Assembly: GCA_038380795.1 (NCBI GenBank)
Contig: CM076263.1
Coordinates: 11,088,709-11,152,708, forward strand
Reading direction: 5' to 3'
DNA length: 64,000 nt
From: Pyrocephalus nanus
Lineage: Eukaryota; Chordata; Aves; Passeriformes; Tyrannidae
Translations under genes and position numbers: made by a program
The notes under the pieces: model-generated
Told to the model about the DNA's origin: nothing
Database searches by the model: none
Seen by the model: the letters and a program-made list of their open reading frames with translations, nothing else
Shown: positions 46,839-60,959 of the stretch, one piece after another
Layout of the letters: each line of letters starts with the position of its first letter
Position numbering within the stretch: position 1 is the first letter of the stretch

Positions 46839-49800
46839 AGAATTGCAGATCTTTAAAAGCAACCTTGTTTACATTTTTGCCGTGTGTTGGCAAGTATTTG
46901 CAGCCCAGTGTGGTATTAATGTCCTATCCAACTCCTTTCATGAAGGTAGTGTATAGGAGAAATCTACTGTAGACATGCAAACAAAAAGAAAATGTCGAGG
47001 GAATTTTTAGCTCAAATAAAGTAAGCAAAGACATTAACACTACACTCTGGGCAACCAAAGTTGAACACCACTATGAAAAAATAAAATTCTAACAACATTA
47101 TAAAACAGATAAGAAGCCTTATTTTAAAAATTCCTGCAATATATGTTTCTGGTCAAAATAGTGAATAGATAGGGTATTTAAACAGAATCTTGTTAGGAAA
47201 ATGTGATGCAGCAGAGTCAGGTACATATGCCAGATTATATTAAAGGTTTATATGTGGCTCACATAGTAAAACAGGAACTATTTATCTAACACCTGTCATT
47301 ACTGCAGACCTAACATCTGTTCTAACCACTGTAAATTTCTATATTAGCCAAAACTGAAGTCTGATATGTGAAAGGAGTTTGAAATGGAAAAGCTTATGTT
47401 TAAGTTGCAGAAGGAGGGTAAGTACAGCTTGTTTCTAGTACAGTGTAAAATATACAAGTAATTAGGTTTTTTCTGTTGGGTCCTGCTGAAGCTTGCATAT
47501 AAGTATATATTTAGAAAATTTAAAAGTTACTTTAGTTGAAAATTCTTGGAAGATGTTCCAGGGGATGTTTACCCTGTACATAATGAATGTGCCCTACTAA
47601 ATAGTGTGGGACCTATAAAAAAAGACCTAATGTCATAGGCTAAGGAATTCAACAGGCTTGAAACCCACCATCCTGAACACTTAAGAACACATTAGACACT
47701 GGAATAAAGGGATCACTGAATGAGAGTATCTGCTTGCCTAACTGTGATTCCTAACAATGTGGTCCAAACACCACATTGCTATGTTAAATAGGATGTTCAT
47801 AATCTTAAGTATTTAAAGTTCTATTATCTCAAGCAAAGAGGAATATACTGGGAGAAACACATGACTAAGTGAGGTAACAGCAAGAACCTCTAGTTCCATC
47901 TCCACAAACATCAGTGTATGAGACATGCAAGTTGACTGTGCTTTGTGCCTGAGCTCTGCTCTACAACAGAGAGAACACAGACAGATTTCATTTGAAATCA
48001 CAGATTTCATTTGAAAAACACATTAGCAAGTACAATTTTCTAGGTAACTACAATGCCAGTGGACACTGAAAGAAAAAAATAACCAACTATTTGTACATAT
48101 ACTGCAGACACAATCAAATGTACCTACTAAGAAACCAACTAACAAAAAAACACCTCCTCAATAAGAAGGCTTAATCAAAACATAAGATTTAGAATGGAAG
48201 ACAATATTATCAATGTTTATAAGGACTATAAAAATCAAAGGCATATCTATACCGGTAATACTGATTTCAGTTCAAAGAATACTATATAAAAAACTCAAAC
48301 CAACCCAAAATAAACCCAGGAAGAATACAAAAATAAGAGAAGGAATTCAGACAGGAATTTTAATACAATTTAAAAACACAAGGAAATGTATCGAAAAACA
48401 TAAAATAAAAATGAGAAAAAAGCCTTGGAATCTATAACTTAGAAAGGAGATAACAATGTGGGTTTATAAAAAACCAAATAATGCAATGAAAATACACCGG
48501 GGTGCTATGCCTCAGAAACAGTAAATTACAATGTGCAAAAAGAAATGTTAAAATTCCTCTTTCTCTCAGCCTTGTGGTGCTTATCTTGTTTATCAGGGGC
48601 TGAACATGGAGCTCTTCAGATATCACATATCAGAACTTTTATGACTGTTACCAAACCTGTGTATCAGGAAACGTAAGTAACATCACTCAGTATCCCCGAA
48701 GTCTCTTGCTTTTCCTTATGATATATCCAAGGTTCTCACCACACTCACGACAGACACAATCATATCTGCTCCCTGAAACCATATCCTGAATTTTACCCAG
48801 TTTCTTCACTGTACTTGCTCAGGCAAAATCCATCAAATACAGACTATTGAGGGAACACTGTCAGCTACTTGTGCATTGTCAGTCTGTGGGTCTCTATCAG
48901 TCACACTGTTCTCCTTCACACAGAAGAACCAAGAAGTAACTTTCACCAATTCTTCATTTTCCCCACTGCACTCAACTTAGCAGAGTAATTTCACATAAAT
49001 CAAGCCTCACAAGCAGTGACTGGGAGAACCTAACAAGAAGTTTTCTTTAATAAGCTGATTATTCTGTAAATGCTACAGATTCTTGCCTGCCTTTTTCGCT
49101 GTAGAATGAGTTATCAACTCCAATCAGAGGTTGGCTGAATATATGAAAAAGGAACGAGTTTGATCCAGTGCAGCCATTTCTGTTCTTGTGCCTGAAAGGA
49201 CTTAAATACCTTCTCCTAAGGAAGCAGAACAGTTTTGTATTAGCGACCATGTGCCTCACTATAAATACTACACAAAGAGCACTGAAATAATCATCTTCTT
49301 GGATATGAGCCTGTTAATACCCTTAAAAAGCAGAACTCATAATCTAAATGATCCTCTGTGTGTTTTTCTCAGGCTGAAGCAGGATGAACATTATTACTTC
49401 TAAAAGACTGTAACATCTCTCAGTGGATGCATCATCAGTATTTACTCAGGTTTTATCAAGATTGCAGACTTGGAGACAGCAAAGAATGTTAGTGAATCAG
49501 CTGAACCTTTTTATCTGAATTTTTCTTCTAATACTCTTCTGGATTTGGTTCTATCACTTCTGAAACACCAAACTGAAATACTAGTGCTTTAAATAAAAGT
49601 AGTAATGGAAAATATGCATGTTTGGCATTGTTTCACCAAATAATATGGAAAAGTGTACAGCACTCACCAAGAGATCAAGAAAAACAACAGGCACTGAGGC
49701 TTCCATAAACACCTCTTTTCTTAAGGTGTTTGAAAATGAAGCAATGAGGTAGTACGTCATGGACTTCTGTCACGTATCACACAGCTTCCACATTAAGTGA

Positions 49801-51296
49801 TTAAGCCAAACTACTTTGGTTCTGAAACAAAACACCTTCACTATTTACAGAGAGAGAAGAGCTGTGAGAGCCACTCTTCACTTTCCCTCAGTGCTGAGCT
49901 ATAACTTCACAGATCCACAGGTCTGCAGCAGCCTCCTTGCTCTCTGAGCTAAGATGTGAACAAGCACAGGAGAAAGCACTCAGCTACTCCTCACTACTTG
50001 AAAGTCATTTGCTGTCTCCTGAAAGATGAAGTGAGCCATAGGGGAGCACCCTGAGCACAGTCTAACCTTGCATGCTGCTTGCTGGATCACAGTAAGCCTC
50101 AGGACAGTACGATTAACTACTGCTGCTGCCAGACAACTTGAATTTAAGGAGGATATGAAGTCAGAGATAGTGCTAATGGTCTTACAGTTTAGGCTAGGGG
50201 TTGATTCTCCATCTAAGTTTAAATTGGATTGTAAACTGAAAATCAGTATGTAAACCATACACATAAAAAAAAAAATCCTTACAGTGAATTGATTTACAGA
50301 ATATGCACAGAACTTAGAGCTTAACACTACCTATTTTTTATTTATTTGATTATTTTGTATATGAAACACATGTAATATAAATACTAATGGGGCAAACAAC
50401 AGTAAAAAATGCACCTAAGTATGCAGAGGAATACAAATATCTTGATGTCAACATTTTGCATAATTTTCTACAGAAAAAAAAAAAGTAGTTAGTTTCAGCA
50501 AAACAGGGCAAGCAATATGCAAAAGCTTAAGGTACTTCTGGTTAGTTGTTAGTGTCCTCCACTTCTGTTAGGATTGTCTACATATTGCTTTTTGTTATTG
50601 CAGTGACACAAAAATAGGTACTACAAGTATGTTCGGTTGTTCACAGATAGCTACTGTGGCTGACAGTCCTTGACTTAAAACTGATGGTCAACAGCATATT
50701 GCTGTATGTTATTTTTTTAAGAAACCACAAATCTGCGATAAATATACCCCTCAAAGCATTTTTATTTCATAACTTGAATAAGTGTAATCAAGGCTGAGCA
50801 TTTTACTCATCATAGCCTGTTCAGAAAGTGATTTATGGCTACTTAGTTACCCTCGTGAGAAACTAAACTCCTAATGTATAGTTTTATACCAGGAGTCTAA
50901 AGGTACATAAGAAAAAAAAAAAATAAGGCATCCAACATACAGATTTGCATATCTGGGTTATGAACAGTGCACCAAATTCAAAATATTACAATGTTGTGCA
51001 GAAATAATTACTACAGTGTTTTCCTATAAACAAATAATCTCATAATAACAATGGAATTAATGTTCCATAATCTACGGGTATGTAATTCACATGCAATACA
51101 TTTGAGAAAACTGGACTAAATTAGAGCTTGCTTTTATTTATCTTAATTAAGACAACAGTTCTCTGTTCAGCCTTTTGACAACAGTAACCTAAGCACCCAA
51201 GGTCTTCTACAGTCTCATTTTTTTCTGCTGTTTTGTTGTCAATTTATGACAAATGTGAACATTTTTATTTGGTATAACTCTTCTTGTATTTTACAG
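46839..51296. other. AT-rich single-copy DNA
   Basis: No gene or transposon was recognised. A 115-codon minus-strand frame at 50327-49980 lacks protein-like composition and is not supported. Confidence 0.4.
47982..48017. repeat. two-copy microduplication, 19-base period
   Basis: CAGATTTCATTTGAAATCA is followed directly by CAGATTTCATTTGAAAA. Confidence 0.7.
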
Positions 51297-51355
51297 CGCT
51301 GTCAATACCTATGTAAGATGATAGAGGAAGAAAAATCAGACATGAGTGGAATACT
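51297..51355 (+). CDS. candidate internal exon (plus strand), protein unrecognised
   Basis: A strong acceptor (CTTCTTGTATTTTACAG, ending at 51296) is followed 59 bases later by ACT|GTAAGT, with GT at 51356-51357. Only frame 1 is open. It reads RCQYLCKMIEEEKSDM and on to the donor: 19 codons plus two bases, hydrophilic and exon-like. The ending phase would suit the small segment at 62181-62209. It lies on the opposite strand from the better-supported minus-strand set, so both groups are unlikely to be real parts of one gene. A chance acceptor-donor pair is a real possibility. Confidence 0.27.
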
Positions 51356-53868
51356 GTAAGTTTTACTTTTTTACAAGTTTTTACAAGTTTTACAATTACT
51401 GTAAGTAATACTGGTTTCCTCCATAATGATATTACAGAATTAATCTGACTTTACAGTAATATGTTTCCAATGACTACTCCTGAATTCACGTCTGAATTTG
51501 ATCAAATTAATTAAGTGTCTAGGCTACAATGTCTTTAGAATAGACAGGCCAAAGTTCTACCAGTAATTGAAAATGGAATGAGAAAATCATTTGCCAGCAT
51601 TTCACATGGAAGAAAAGGTATGTATTAAACAGGTTGGAGCACCTGGACACACGGTTTTGGGCCATGCACAGATGGCCTGCTGTAAATTGACAGCATCAGA
51701 AGCATCTTAAGACTTGTTATGCACTCATGGATCAGTTGCACAGCACATGCACAGTGGAGGTGACATGTCCTGGGTTCACCCAACTAACTCCATGAGCTGG
51801 GAAAGGCTGATCTGCCTCTTTGTTCACAAATAAAACAACTGGAGAGACTGCTGCTGCTATGATTATTGTTCAGGATTACAGATTGTCCTAGAAAGTGGCA
51901 GGATAGCAGACAACTTGCAGTAATTTAATGCTATTAATTTTAAAGAAAAAAAGAAGCTGGATTCCAATTATTGTTTTCTAAATTAGTAATAAATGGTCAA
52001 GGTTATTCATACTAGTGAGCTCTAATACAGGACAGACCAAGAGAAAATAAGGACAGATTTACTGGTACAAAATTAGAAAAAAAATGCAAGGACGGGAAAA
52101 CGATTGAGATGGAAATGATAAATTATGAAAAGTATTCAGCTCCGTACATGACCTCCAAATTGAAAGTAATAAATTAATAATAAAAGAAGAAATGAGAATG
52201 AGAATGTTTTGGGAAGGTACAACATGTTTCCTAATCCTTTTACTTTGCAAATTAATGCTCTGTTACTTTAAGTATGTTTGGATCATAGTGGATTTTTCTC
52301 CAAGGACTAAAGTCACAGTCTTTTAAGCTAACTGCTGCATGTATTGTAACAATTTTGATGTTGTTATGATCTTAAATATTTATGTATTAAATATTTAAGT
52401 ATGGAATGCAGTCTTATCTCTAACTTTTCTATTGCGCAGTTATTTACGCATTATTGCGTAGTTTTCTATTTTGCATAGTTAAGAAGGCTGACATCATATT
52501 CAGTTCACAGAAGAGGCCAATTTTTCACTGTCCTCTTGCTTTATTTAATACCCTAATGTTCTGATAGAAATACTTTATCAGGAGAGTCCTTCAGAAATGA
52601 AGCAATGAAATCAGGTCAATTTCAAGTTTTCTGTAATGGCTTTAAACATGCTGCAAAATGCCTGAACTCTCTTCAGTAAGAAGCATCTCATACACAGAAT
52701 TTTTTGGTAACTTTGATGAAGTGGTAAAGACAGTCATTTTGTGAAAAAAATCCACCACTTGTTTTAAATAACCAGGTATAAAAAAGAATGAAATGCAGAA
52801 CTGAAAAAAAAAAATCAGTGGGATTGTAGACAATAATAATCAAAATTAACAAAGTCTATTGTTTTTGTCAGGTTTAGATCTATCTCTGAAAGAAAAAAGT
52901 CCACTAAGAAAGAAAATATATTGCAAGATAATGTTAGAAGCCAAATCGTTATCCTAATCAGATGCGTCTCATTTCACAGTTTGCTTCAGTTGCTCCCTTC
53001 TCAGTACATGGGACAGTACCATTGCTGAAAAAGGTTCATCTGGCATTATCTGCAGATAAACTAACATTGATTTTTAATTTTTCTTAAATAGGCCTGTAGC
53101 ACAAGAGATACTGATAAAAATACAACAGCTCATACACTTAGATTAACAATTAAAACTTAGGGCTAATTAAGAAAGACATTAAATCCCCTTTGATGTTATG
53201 AGGCTATACAAAAAAGAAAAGCACAATAAACTTCAGAGACCCTGACAAAACATGTAAAATTTAGTTGCTCCTTCACTCATTCTTATTTGTTATAAAGATT
53301 CAACTAATGTGTAACATTCTATTTTGCTTTAGAAACAAAAGGTAAAAATAATTTAAAGTTTTAGCAGAAAACAAGTAACTTCGAAGATCAATTTAAATAA
53401 CTTTTCCAACTTTCTACTCCACCCAGCAATTAGGCTTTTTCTCTTGCATTAATTTATCTCACTTCCATTTGGATTTTCATTCTTTTATATATGAAAAATT
53501 TGGATGAAATAATACATCCATGTCGCAGTGTACTTTTGTGACACATTATTGTTTCTTATTACTGAAGAATAACACTGTGTTGGAAACAGTTGACAACTAT
53601 TCTGCATCTCAGGGTTCTCTAAACTTTGTTTCTTACCCCTGAGAAATTAGGTATTTTGATATTGGTATATTTTTGGGTGAATTTTCAATAAAGATAAAAA
53701 AGACAGAGTTCATTATACTTCAATTCTCTTCCTCATTTCACAGATTACAGAGAAACTTTTCTATTATTTAATTTTATATAAAGATTTTACTTACACAAAT
53801 GGAGTCTTTTAATCCATCTAACTGGGAAATGCATTCACTTCTTAGAATAATCCAGGTCTGATACTTAC
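51356..53868. other. AT-rich single-copy DNA
   Basis: No gene or repeat family was recognised. A short TTTTTACAAG duplication occurs at 51369-51393. Confidence 0.4.
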
Positions 53869-53935
53869 ATCAGGCATACTGCACATATGTTTTTGCCTGT
53901 GCATATCACCCTCACTCCTAGGCGACACCTGCACA
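53869..53935 (-). CDS. candidate internal exon, protein unrecognised
   Basis: On the minus strand a strong acceptor (ATCTGTCTGTTCTTCAG) ends just before 53935, and GAT|GTAAGT follows 53869. The 67 bases contain two CpGs, unusual for this region. The frame starting after one base is open to the donor: 22 codons including SPRSEGDMHRQK and CSMPD, ending in phase 0. That phase fits the candidate exon at 39480-39635 (phase 0 start). Frame 3 is also open (cysteine-rich), so the frame is not certain. I know no family for it. Confidence 0.33.
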
Positions 53936-56900
53936 CTGAAGAACAGACAGATCTTGATCCCTGATAAGGTCACAGGGACTTAGCTATAATATAGCCTTGC
54001 TTAATCCTCATTGGTTTTGCCTACTGAGCACAAGGCTGTTTCCTTGACAACACAGCTGCAGTTACCACAGCATCCAAACACATATGTGATGTCCAGGTTT
54101 AGGGTATATCCCAGAGGAAAATCTGTTATTTAAAGCTATTTTCTACAGGTCATTGTAGGCTAAAAATAAAAGCAGTGAAGATCTTCTGCACACTCTATTA
54201 AAGACATTCCCTATATGGGTTGGACACTCCTGAAACTCAGTTCTTGTCTTAGCACATTGAACAAAAGTCACAGCAAGAAGCCATGGGATGTAAGGGCATT
54301 ACTGAGTGTTTACATAAATTCCTATCAAGTGGGAAATACAACATGAGACAAAGCAAAAAAGAAATACCATTTGAAAATTCAACAAGGGGCCAATAATGGC
54401 TAGCACAGAAGGGGAGAGAGCACTGGGGGTCCAAAGTGAAAGGTTTGGGAACAAGTTTAAAGATGGATATAGAAACAAGATGGTGACAAACTACACACTG
54501 CAGCAACATTTCATATAAATATTATGGAAGGAGGCTATGTTTTTCGAAGTTCAAAAAAGGGAAATTACAGTAATTAAGATAAAGTGTGAAACAAGAGAAA
54601 ACAAACCTATCAGATCTGTAACTGAATAAGGAAGATTCTATTTTAGAAATACTCTTCAGCAAGTATAGGCAAAAAGAACTTTAGCAGTAAATCTAGCCAG
54701 ACAATTTTTTATATTTCACCAAAAGCTTGCAGTACTACAATGAATAGAATAGATCCTATTAAAAATTAGTTTATTGGTTTAAATTTGTTCAAACAACGTT
54801 GACAGGGTAACTTTCTAGTGGCAGATTTTTTACGTGACCACATATCAACTCATCTAATATGAAAACAAAAGGCTGTTAAAAATCTTTTTTGTGTGTGCAC
54901 CAGCCAATACAACAGAAATGCACTATGTGTTCATGCATATTCTAACCCAACCTGCACCAGGCAAATTCAGTACTAGTAACTGCAACTTTATATGAGATGT
55001 TCACTGAGGGATGTCTGAGTTATTTTAGTTGAGATGAAGTAAGACTGATTTTAGGAATGAAGCAGAGACTAACTTGACCTTATGGTTATTGGACGCGCAA
55101 CATCCGAGCCTGAGTAGGGCATTGCAATGGACCTTCCAGTAAAAACACTCAGAAGAGAAGGACTTAATCAACTGACAAGACAGCAGTTCGTTTCTTAGCA
55201 ACACAGGTCACCAAGAATACATCACTCTACTCATATAGTTGATTCCCTACTGAATATGGTTAAATTTCAGTTTTCAGCTTTTCTTTTCAAATATCTCAAG
55301 TGTACAAGCTCACATAATAAAAAGATCAGGTCAGCATAACTATGAACACAACCATGATACTGAACGGCCATCTTCAAGAACAGTGGAGCAGAAAATGTAA
55401 AAAAAATTACTGTGGGGCTTAGGAGGAGATTGGGAAGGCTTTTTATTTGGTTTTGTTTTTAAACTCCCAGCAAACACTGATGAAGAGTTCTTCATCTGTC
55501 TGGCCCATATTTGTCAATTTAGCCCTGGGAAATTGGAAAAACTATGAATTCTCCTGCTTTCAGAAAAAAACCCCACAGAATGTAAACTGGGACTTGTGAA
55601 AAAATGCAGTGAGAGAGAAATGTCAATTTTCTTAGATACTAAGATAGCACAGTGATAAGCAAGATGTAGTTGGCCTAGTAACAAAACAAATTAACAAAAG
55701 TAAGAGCATTTGTTGAATACTGTTTGTACTTTAGTCTCTTTATATTTCATATTTTCGAGTTTAAAACTCAAAAGTTTCTGAAAACTTGCCAAAACTTAGT
55801 TTGACTAAAATATTGACTATGCAAAACTGTTAGTAATTAATTATTTGCTCATATAAATTCTGAAAAAGCTGTTATTTACACAGGTGACTGAACCACACAG
55901 AGTGTGCATATTGCGAATCTAAGACATTGAAGAGATATTAAAGGGCTTTTGGAAAATGACAGGCTGTTTAAACTATTGCTAAAAAGTGTCTGTAAAGACT
56001 GTGAGCATCTTGTATTACCAGCACTCTGTGAAATCATGGTTATAAAATTTTTTGTAGATTTTCAAAATAATGTTAATACGCAACAAAACCAGTAATTAGC
56101 CCTTTTAAACTGTAATGATGCAAAAGTAGGAGTCTCATCTACGAATTAGATTTTTTATAAGAAATACAACCACATTTAGAAAGATAGCTAATGTTATTAG
56201 ACAAAGATGTACTTACAATAAAAGCCCAGAGTTAATTCTTAGAAATTCTGAAACAGATGACAGCTGCAAATACAGTTGTATTGACATCATGTGTTTTACA
56301 TCTGTATCAAATAAAAAAAAAAAGGATTATAGTTACGAAAGGAAGCCAATTTTCATAATGATCTCAAAATTGATTAGTTACTTTGCGTAACTACCTTTCC
56401 AGCTGAAAAACAGAGAAAGAAATAACTACAAATGCTTAGAAAGGAATAATGACTGATGTGACAAATCTAAACTTAAAATTCTTTTAAAAGAATGACTAGT
56501 AAATACACAAGAAAGATTTCAAGTTCATTCCTTTTGGAGGCTAATACATACTGGGCAAGGTAAAAGTGAAGTTAACTGGATATAGGGCCTTTTGCAACAG
56601 AAGAAGAAACAAGAAAGAGGAAAAGACACTAATCAAAAAGAATACAAGCCTACTCAAAAAAGCATACTCAAGGTTAGATCATGCTTAATAGCAAGATTCT
56701 CACATGATAGAAAATTCTTACACCCACTCTAGAGGAACCCCGAATCCCTAAGTTCCTACAATATTGATGTAAAAATGAAGATTAAATTATTTAAAATATA
56801 TCTGTACTAATATTAATATATGGAAAACAACAGAAGTTATACTAAAAATCAACTTAAAATAAATTAACATACTGACCACAACTGCTATTCTATTGCAGTG

Positions 56901-57944
56901 AGGCCCTTAAGTGAATGACCTTCCTAGCACATATTGAGGTAACCGCTTTCAAATATGTGCAACTCAGGATTCCAAATCCATTCCCCTCTTTTTTTCTTAA
57001 GCAACTTATTTATGCCCTGTCTTTTGCAGAGTTCTACCAACCTAGGTCACCAAGAAATTTCTCTGAAAATTCTATTACCTGCTTCCTTAAGTTACTATAA
57101 ATGTATGTTAATCGTACTGTGACACAGATCAGTTGAAAGACAATATTTGCAAGACATTCTCTGCTAATACTGTGCTAACATGGATACTGAACCAAAAATT
57201 GTAAGACTTTACTGATTCATACAGAGAATTAAATGTTTCTTTTCTTCTAAGGACTCTGATTTCTCTCCATATTCTCTAGATCTTATGTATCAGAATTTGT
57301 TAATTGTTTCCCTATGAGATCACTTTTTTTCCTGGATTTACTGGTTAATAGATCCTTCCAGATCTCTGGGACTTAAACACTGAAATAATACTTTGACAGC
57401 TCCAAGAAAATTAAATTATTTAAACCACACAAGATTACAGAACTGAAGCCAGTAAGAACATTTACTTGGTAAATGCTTAAAACCTTGTAAACCCACAAAG
57501 TAACAATGCAAAAAAAGTAATAATAAGCAGTCTCACATACCTCAGGCTTAGGTCAACTGCAATTATTTGTAAAAGTATTACAAATCTAACTAATAGTTTT
57601 AGCTGAAAAAGTAATGAAGTAACATTTCACTTAACATTTTTTTCCAAATATCTCCTATGTAGTAAATAACTTCAATTGTAAAATTAAATTAAAGTTTTCA
57701 TCATGATTGTTATGGAATTTAATACAAACAAAGCCTTCTTAAAAAATACAGGAAATAGTACATTTTCACTGTCTACAAAGGAAATAACAGAGACAAAATG
57801 GTTAAATTACCTACATCATGTTGCACAGGTAGAGGCCTGGGTAGTAGAAAGTTGTTTCACACTTTTGGTTTCAAAAACTCCATGTATTCTTTCAGGCTCC
57901 AGTATCTGAAAGGAAAGTTAAGCACGGGCTAAAAGGGGACCAGT

Positions 57945-57982
57945 AGACACAGATTCTAAATTCAGACACAGATACTAAATTC
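57945..57982. repeat. two-copy microduplication, 19-base period
   Basis: AGACACAGATTCTAAATTC is followed directly by AGACACAGATACTAAATTC, with one difference. Confidence 0.75.
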
Positions 57983-59449
57983 AGATGTAAAGTTTTCAAT
58001 TTCCTAAAATCTGATGTAGCTTTCAGCACTATATAATGCAATTTTTAATGTGATGATGATACATTTTTCATTTTGTCACACTAAATGATCTCATTCCAAG
58101 CATGTTGAGGTAATTACCAGAATCTAATAGCAAAATGAAACAACCAAATTGCCAGCATCTCCATGTATCTGTTGAACAAATTTTCAATCACTGCAGTTCC
58201 AATTTCAATTTTGGTATCATAATTATCCTTCATTACAGCAACTACTTTCAGACATTCAAGCAATTTTCAGTAATCTTTATTGTCTTACAGCAGAAATTCA
58301 CATTTAACTATCTGCTTGTCTATTTCTTTTTTATACTTTTCCTACATTATAGTATTTTTTGGACTGCAGAGTTAGACATTTAATGATTTGTCCCTTTTCA
58401 TCAAAGGAATGAAGACTGACAATGCAGTCAGAACATCATACAAGGAAGCACATATATCTAGTGATATTTTTTGACCTCACCCTTCTCCCAGTAGATTAAG
58501 TCTTAAAAAAAACAGCGCTGGCAGAGTCTCAAACTCTTCAACTCTGGAGTATGCCATTTAAAGTTTGTAAAATTTCAGCAGCCTTCTCAATGCAAATAGA
58601 GAAATAAACTCTATATGAAGTCTTGGATAGTTTGTTTTATTTTCATCAGCTGCTACTATTATAAGTTTGTAATGTTTTCTGAAATGATTAATTCTATCAA
58701 CCGGAGACATAATTACTTGATCTCTCATATTTTATAGACAGTATAAGACTTTGTGTAGATTATATTTCTCCATTTGCATCTAGAAGGATGATGAAATTTT
58801 ACAAGTTCTAAATGGCATATACCTTTCCTGAAGAGTTTGAGAGTCTCCTGCACCTGTTTTTAATACAAAATAATTGTTTATACAATGAACACATTTCAAC
58901 ACAGTGCAACAAATCTATTACATTTTCCAATTTAGAAATGAGGAAGTTTAAACTGAATAAAACATCTTTTTTTCTTTTTCAGAACTAAATAATATAATGA
59001 AATTCCATCCCAGAAAAATTATACTTGCAGCAATTTCAGCGCTGCTAACTTAGGAAAAAAAAAAAAAGTTATATTGAGATTATTAGCTAAGCAGCATTCA
59101 TTGTTTGGAAAGACCAGGGATTGGCTTTTTCCTGGGCAGTACATTATTACCTCAATACACTCAGAGAATAATTATTCATAACAGATTTGAAGACAAAGTC
59201 TGCCAAAATGACCAATACTGAGAGAATGAAAGAGCAAAAATACTATTTTTTTTTTACTTTTTTAATGCTGGAAATTGTAAGCAAAAATAGCTAATAGCTG
59301 GATAATTACTTGATAATCTCTGGATATGAATTTCCTGGTCAGAAGCTTTCACACCAGTTACAATCAGAAGTAAGACAGATCACCGAGAATAAAAAATACT
59401 TAAAATGAACTATTACAGATGCAATCCTGCGTGTTTTTGAAGTGTGGTG

Positions 59450-59481
59450 AACTGTACTGTCTCACTTCACACAGTACAGTT
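59450..59481. repeat. perfect 11-base inverted repeat with 10-base loop
   Basis: AACTGTACTGT (59450-59460) and ACAGTACAGTT (59471-59481) are exact reverse complements around CTCACTTCAC. An overlapping alternative pairing is GAAGTG (from about 59439) with CACTTC in the loop. The arms are too short for a miRNA precursor by themselves. Confidence 0.85.
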
Positions 59482-60959
59482 GTTCAATTTGCAGTGGCAC
59501 TTGATGCAACTCAGTGGTCAATTAGTTCCATCTACTAATCAGGAACATTTTATCTAGTTTTTTGTATTTATATTTTCCTGTGTACTACTGCCTTCAAGGT
59601 TCCAGGTTTCTATGTTACTTTCAGTTTTTCAGAACTGTCAGTTTTCATTAACAGATTACAGTCACAGTTCAATGACCTTACATGATATTAAAGACCTTCT
59701 AATGAAAAATATAAGCCTGTATGAATGGTTGAAAAACCCCCAAAACAACCAACCCACAAACAGTTTCTTCTGTTTTGCTGACTGTGTACCAACTGATTTT
59801 TTGCAATCTTGATGTCTTTACTGCCTGTAAAATAGTGATAGAACCAGAAAGACGTGACCTTCCAATAGTACATTTGCTTCCTGCTTTAGTCCTATGAATG
59901 TTACTAGATAGAGAGGTCATCCCTTCCCAAGCAGAAGGATAAAAAGATTTACAACTAGTCAGTAGCCATCTCATCTGTAAGAAGCTCCATGGGCCTGAAT
60001 GCAAGACACAGAGAGATAAAGTATATGATGTAATAAGAAATACAGGATTCTCAACATGAGGGAAAAATTAAATTTTAAGGTTAGTTAAGAAAAAGAAACT
60101 CTTATTACTCCCACAAGTTAATCACAACAGGTATCATAAGGAAACACATTATTTTCATGGTCACTTTGCATAGGTTGTTCTATTTCAACCTCCACAACAA
60201 CATCAACCTGTCTCTTAACCCCCTTTCTGTTATTGTTGCCTACATCCTTTCTCTCTGATTAGCAAACCCTAGCTTCTATATTCTTCCAACTTCTATCAGC
60301 GCTGCCATTCTGTCAAACCAAGTGACTTTCTATCATCCTCAGGCTTCCTTGTTGTTTCTTGTTCCTCGCATGGATCCCAATCCTAACCTTCTCATTCACT
60401 CTGCTCTTGAAATCATCTTCCCAGTTGCACGGAATCTGTTTTTAAGACAGAAATGCTACATTTGTAATGGAAAGTGGCTTAACTTTCACTTTTTTAATAT
60501 AAAGTGGCAGGATACCTCCTGCCTTGTAAATCAGCTTTCGTACATGCACTACATATATTGTACGAAAAGTACAGGTCCTTTTCATAATTTTTCTTCTTTA
60601 TTTAACAGTAGAAAGACATTCAGCTTTTAGCACACCTGAATTTTGCAAAGGTTATTGACAATGTCCGAGTCAACAAAACTGCACTTCCAGAAGAGGTGGC
60701 TTCCCTGTCATGGAGATCATTTTACTGGAAGTAGCACTCACTATCTTGGAAAAAGGATGGAAAACATTAACAGAAAATGATACATTAATGAAAAAACTCA
60801 AAGAAGGAAAAAATGAATCTCTTTAAATCTCTGTGATGGGTACAAAATAGCATATTTGTCATCCCTTGTTGTCACAAAAAGTATTGAATAATTTATCATA
60901 TCAACTGGCTAGAACATACCTCAAGACTTCTATTCCCCGGGCAAATAAAATTTTGACTC

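Noticed and set aside
49980..50327. 115-codon minus-strand frame
   Set aside because: The start codon is not ATG, residue composition looks random, and no splice or homology support was seen.
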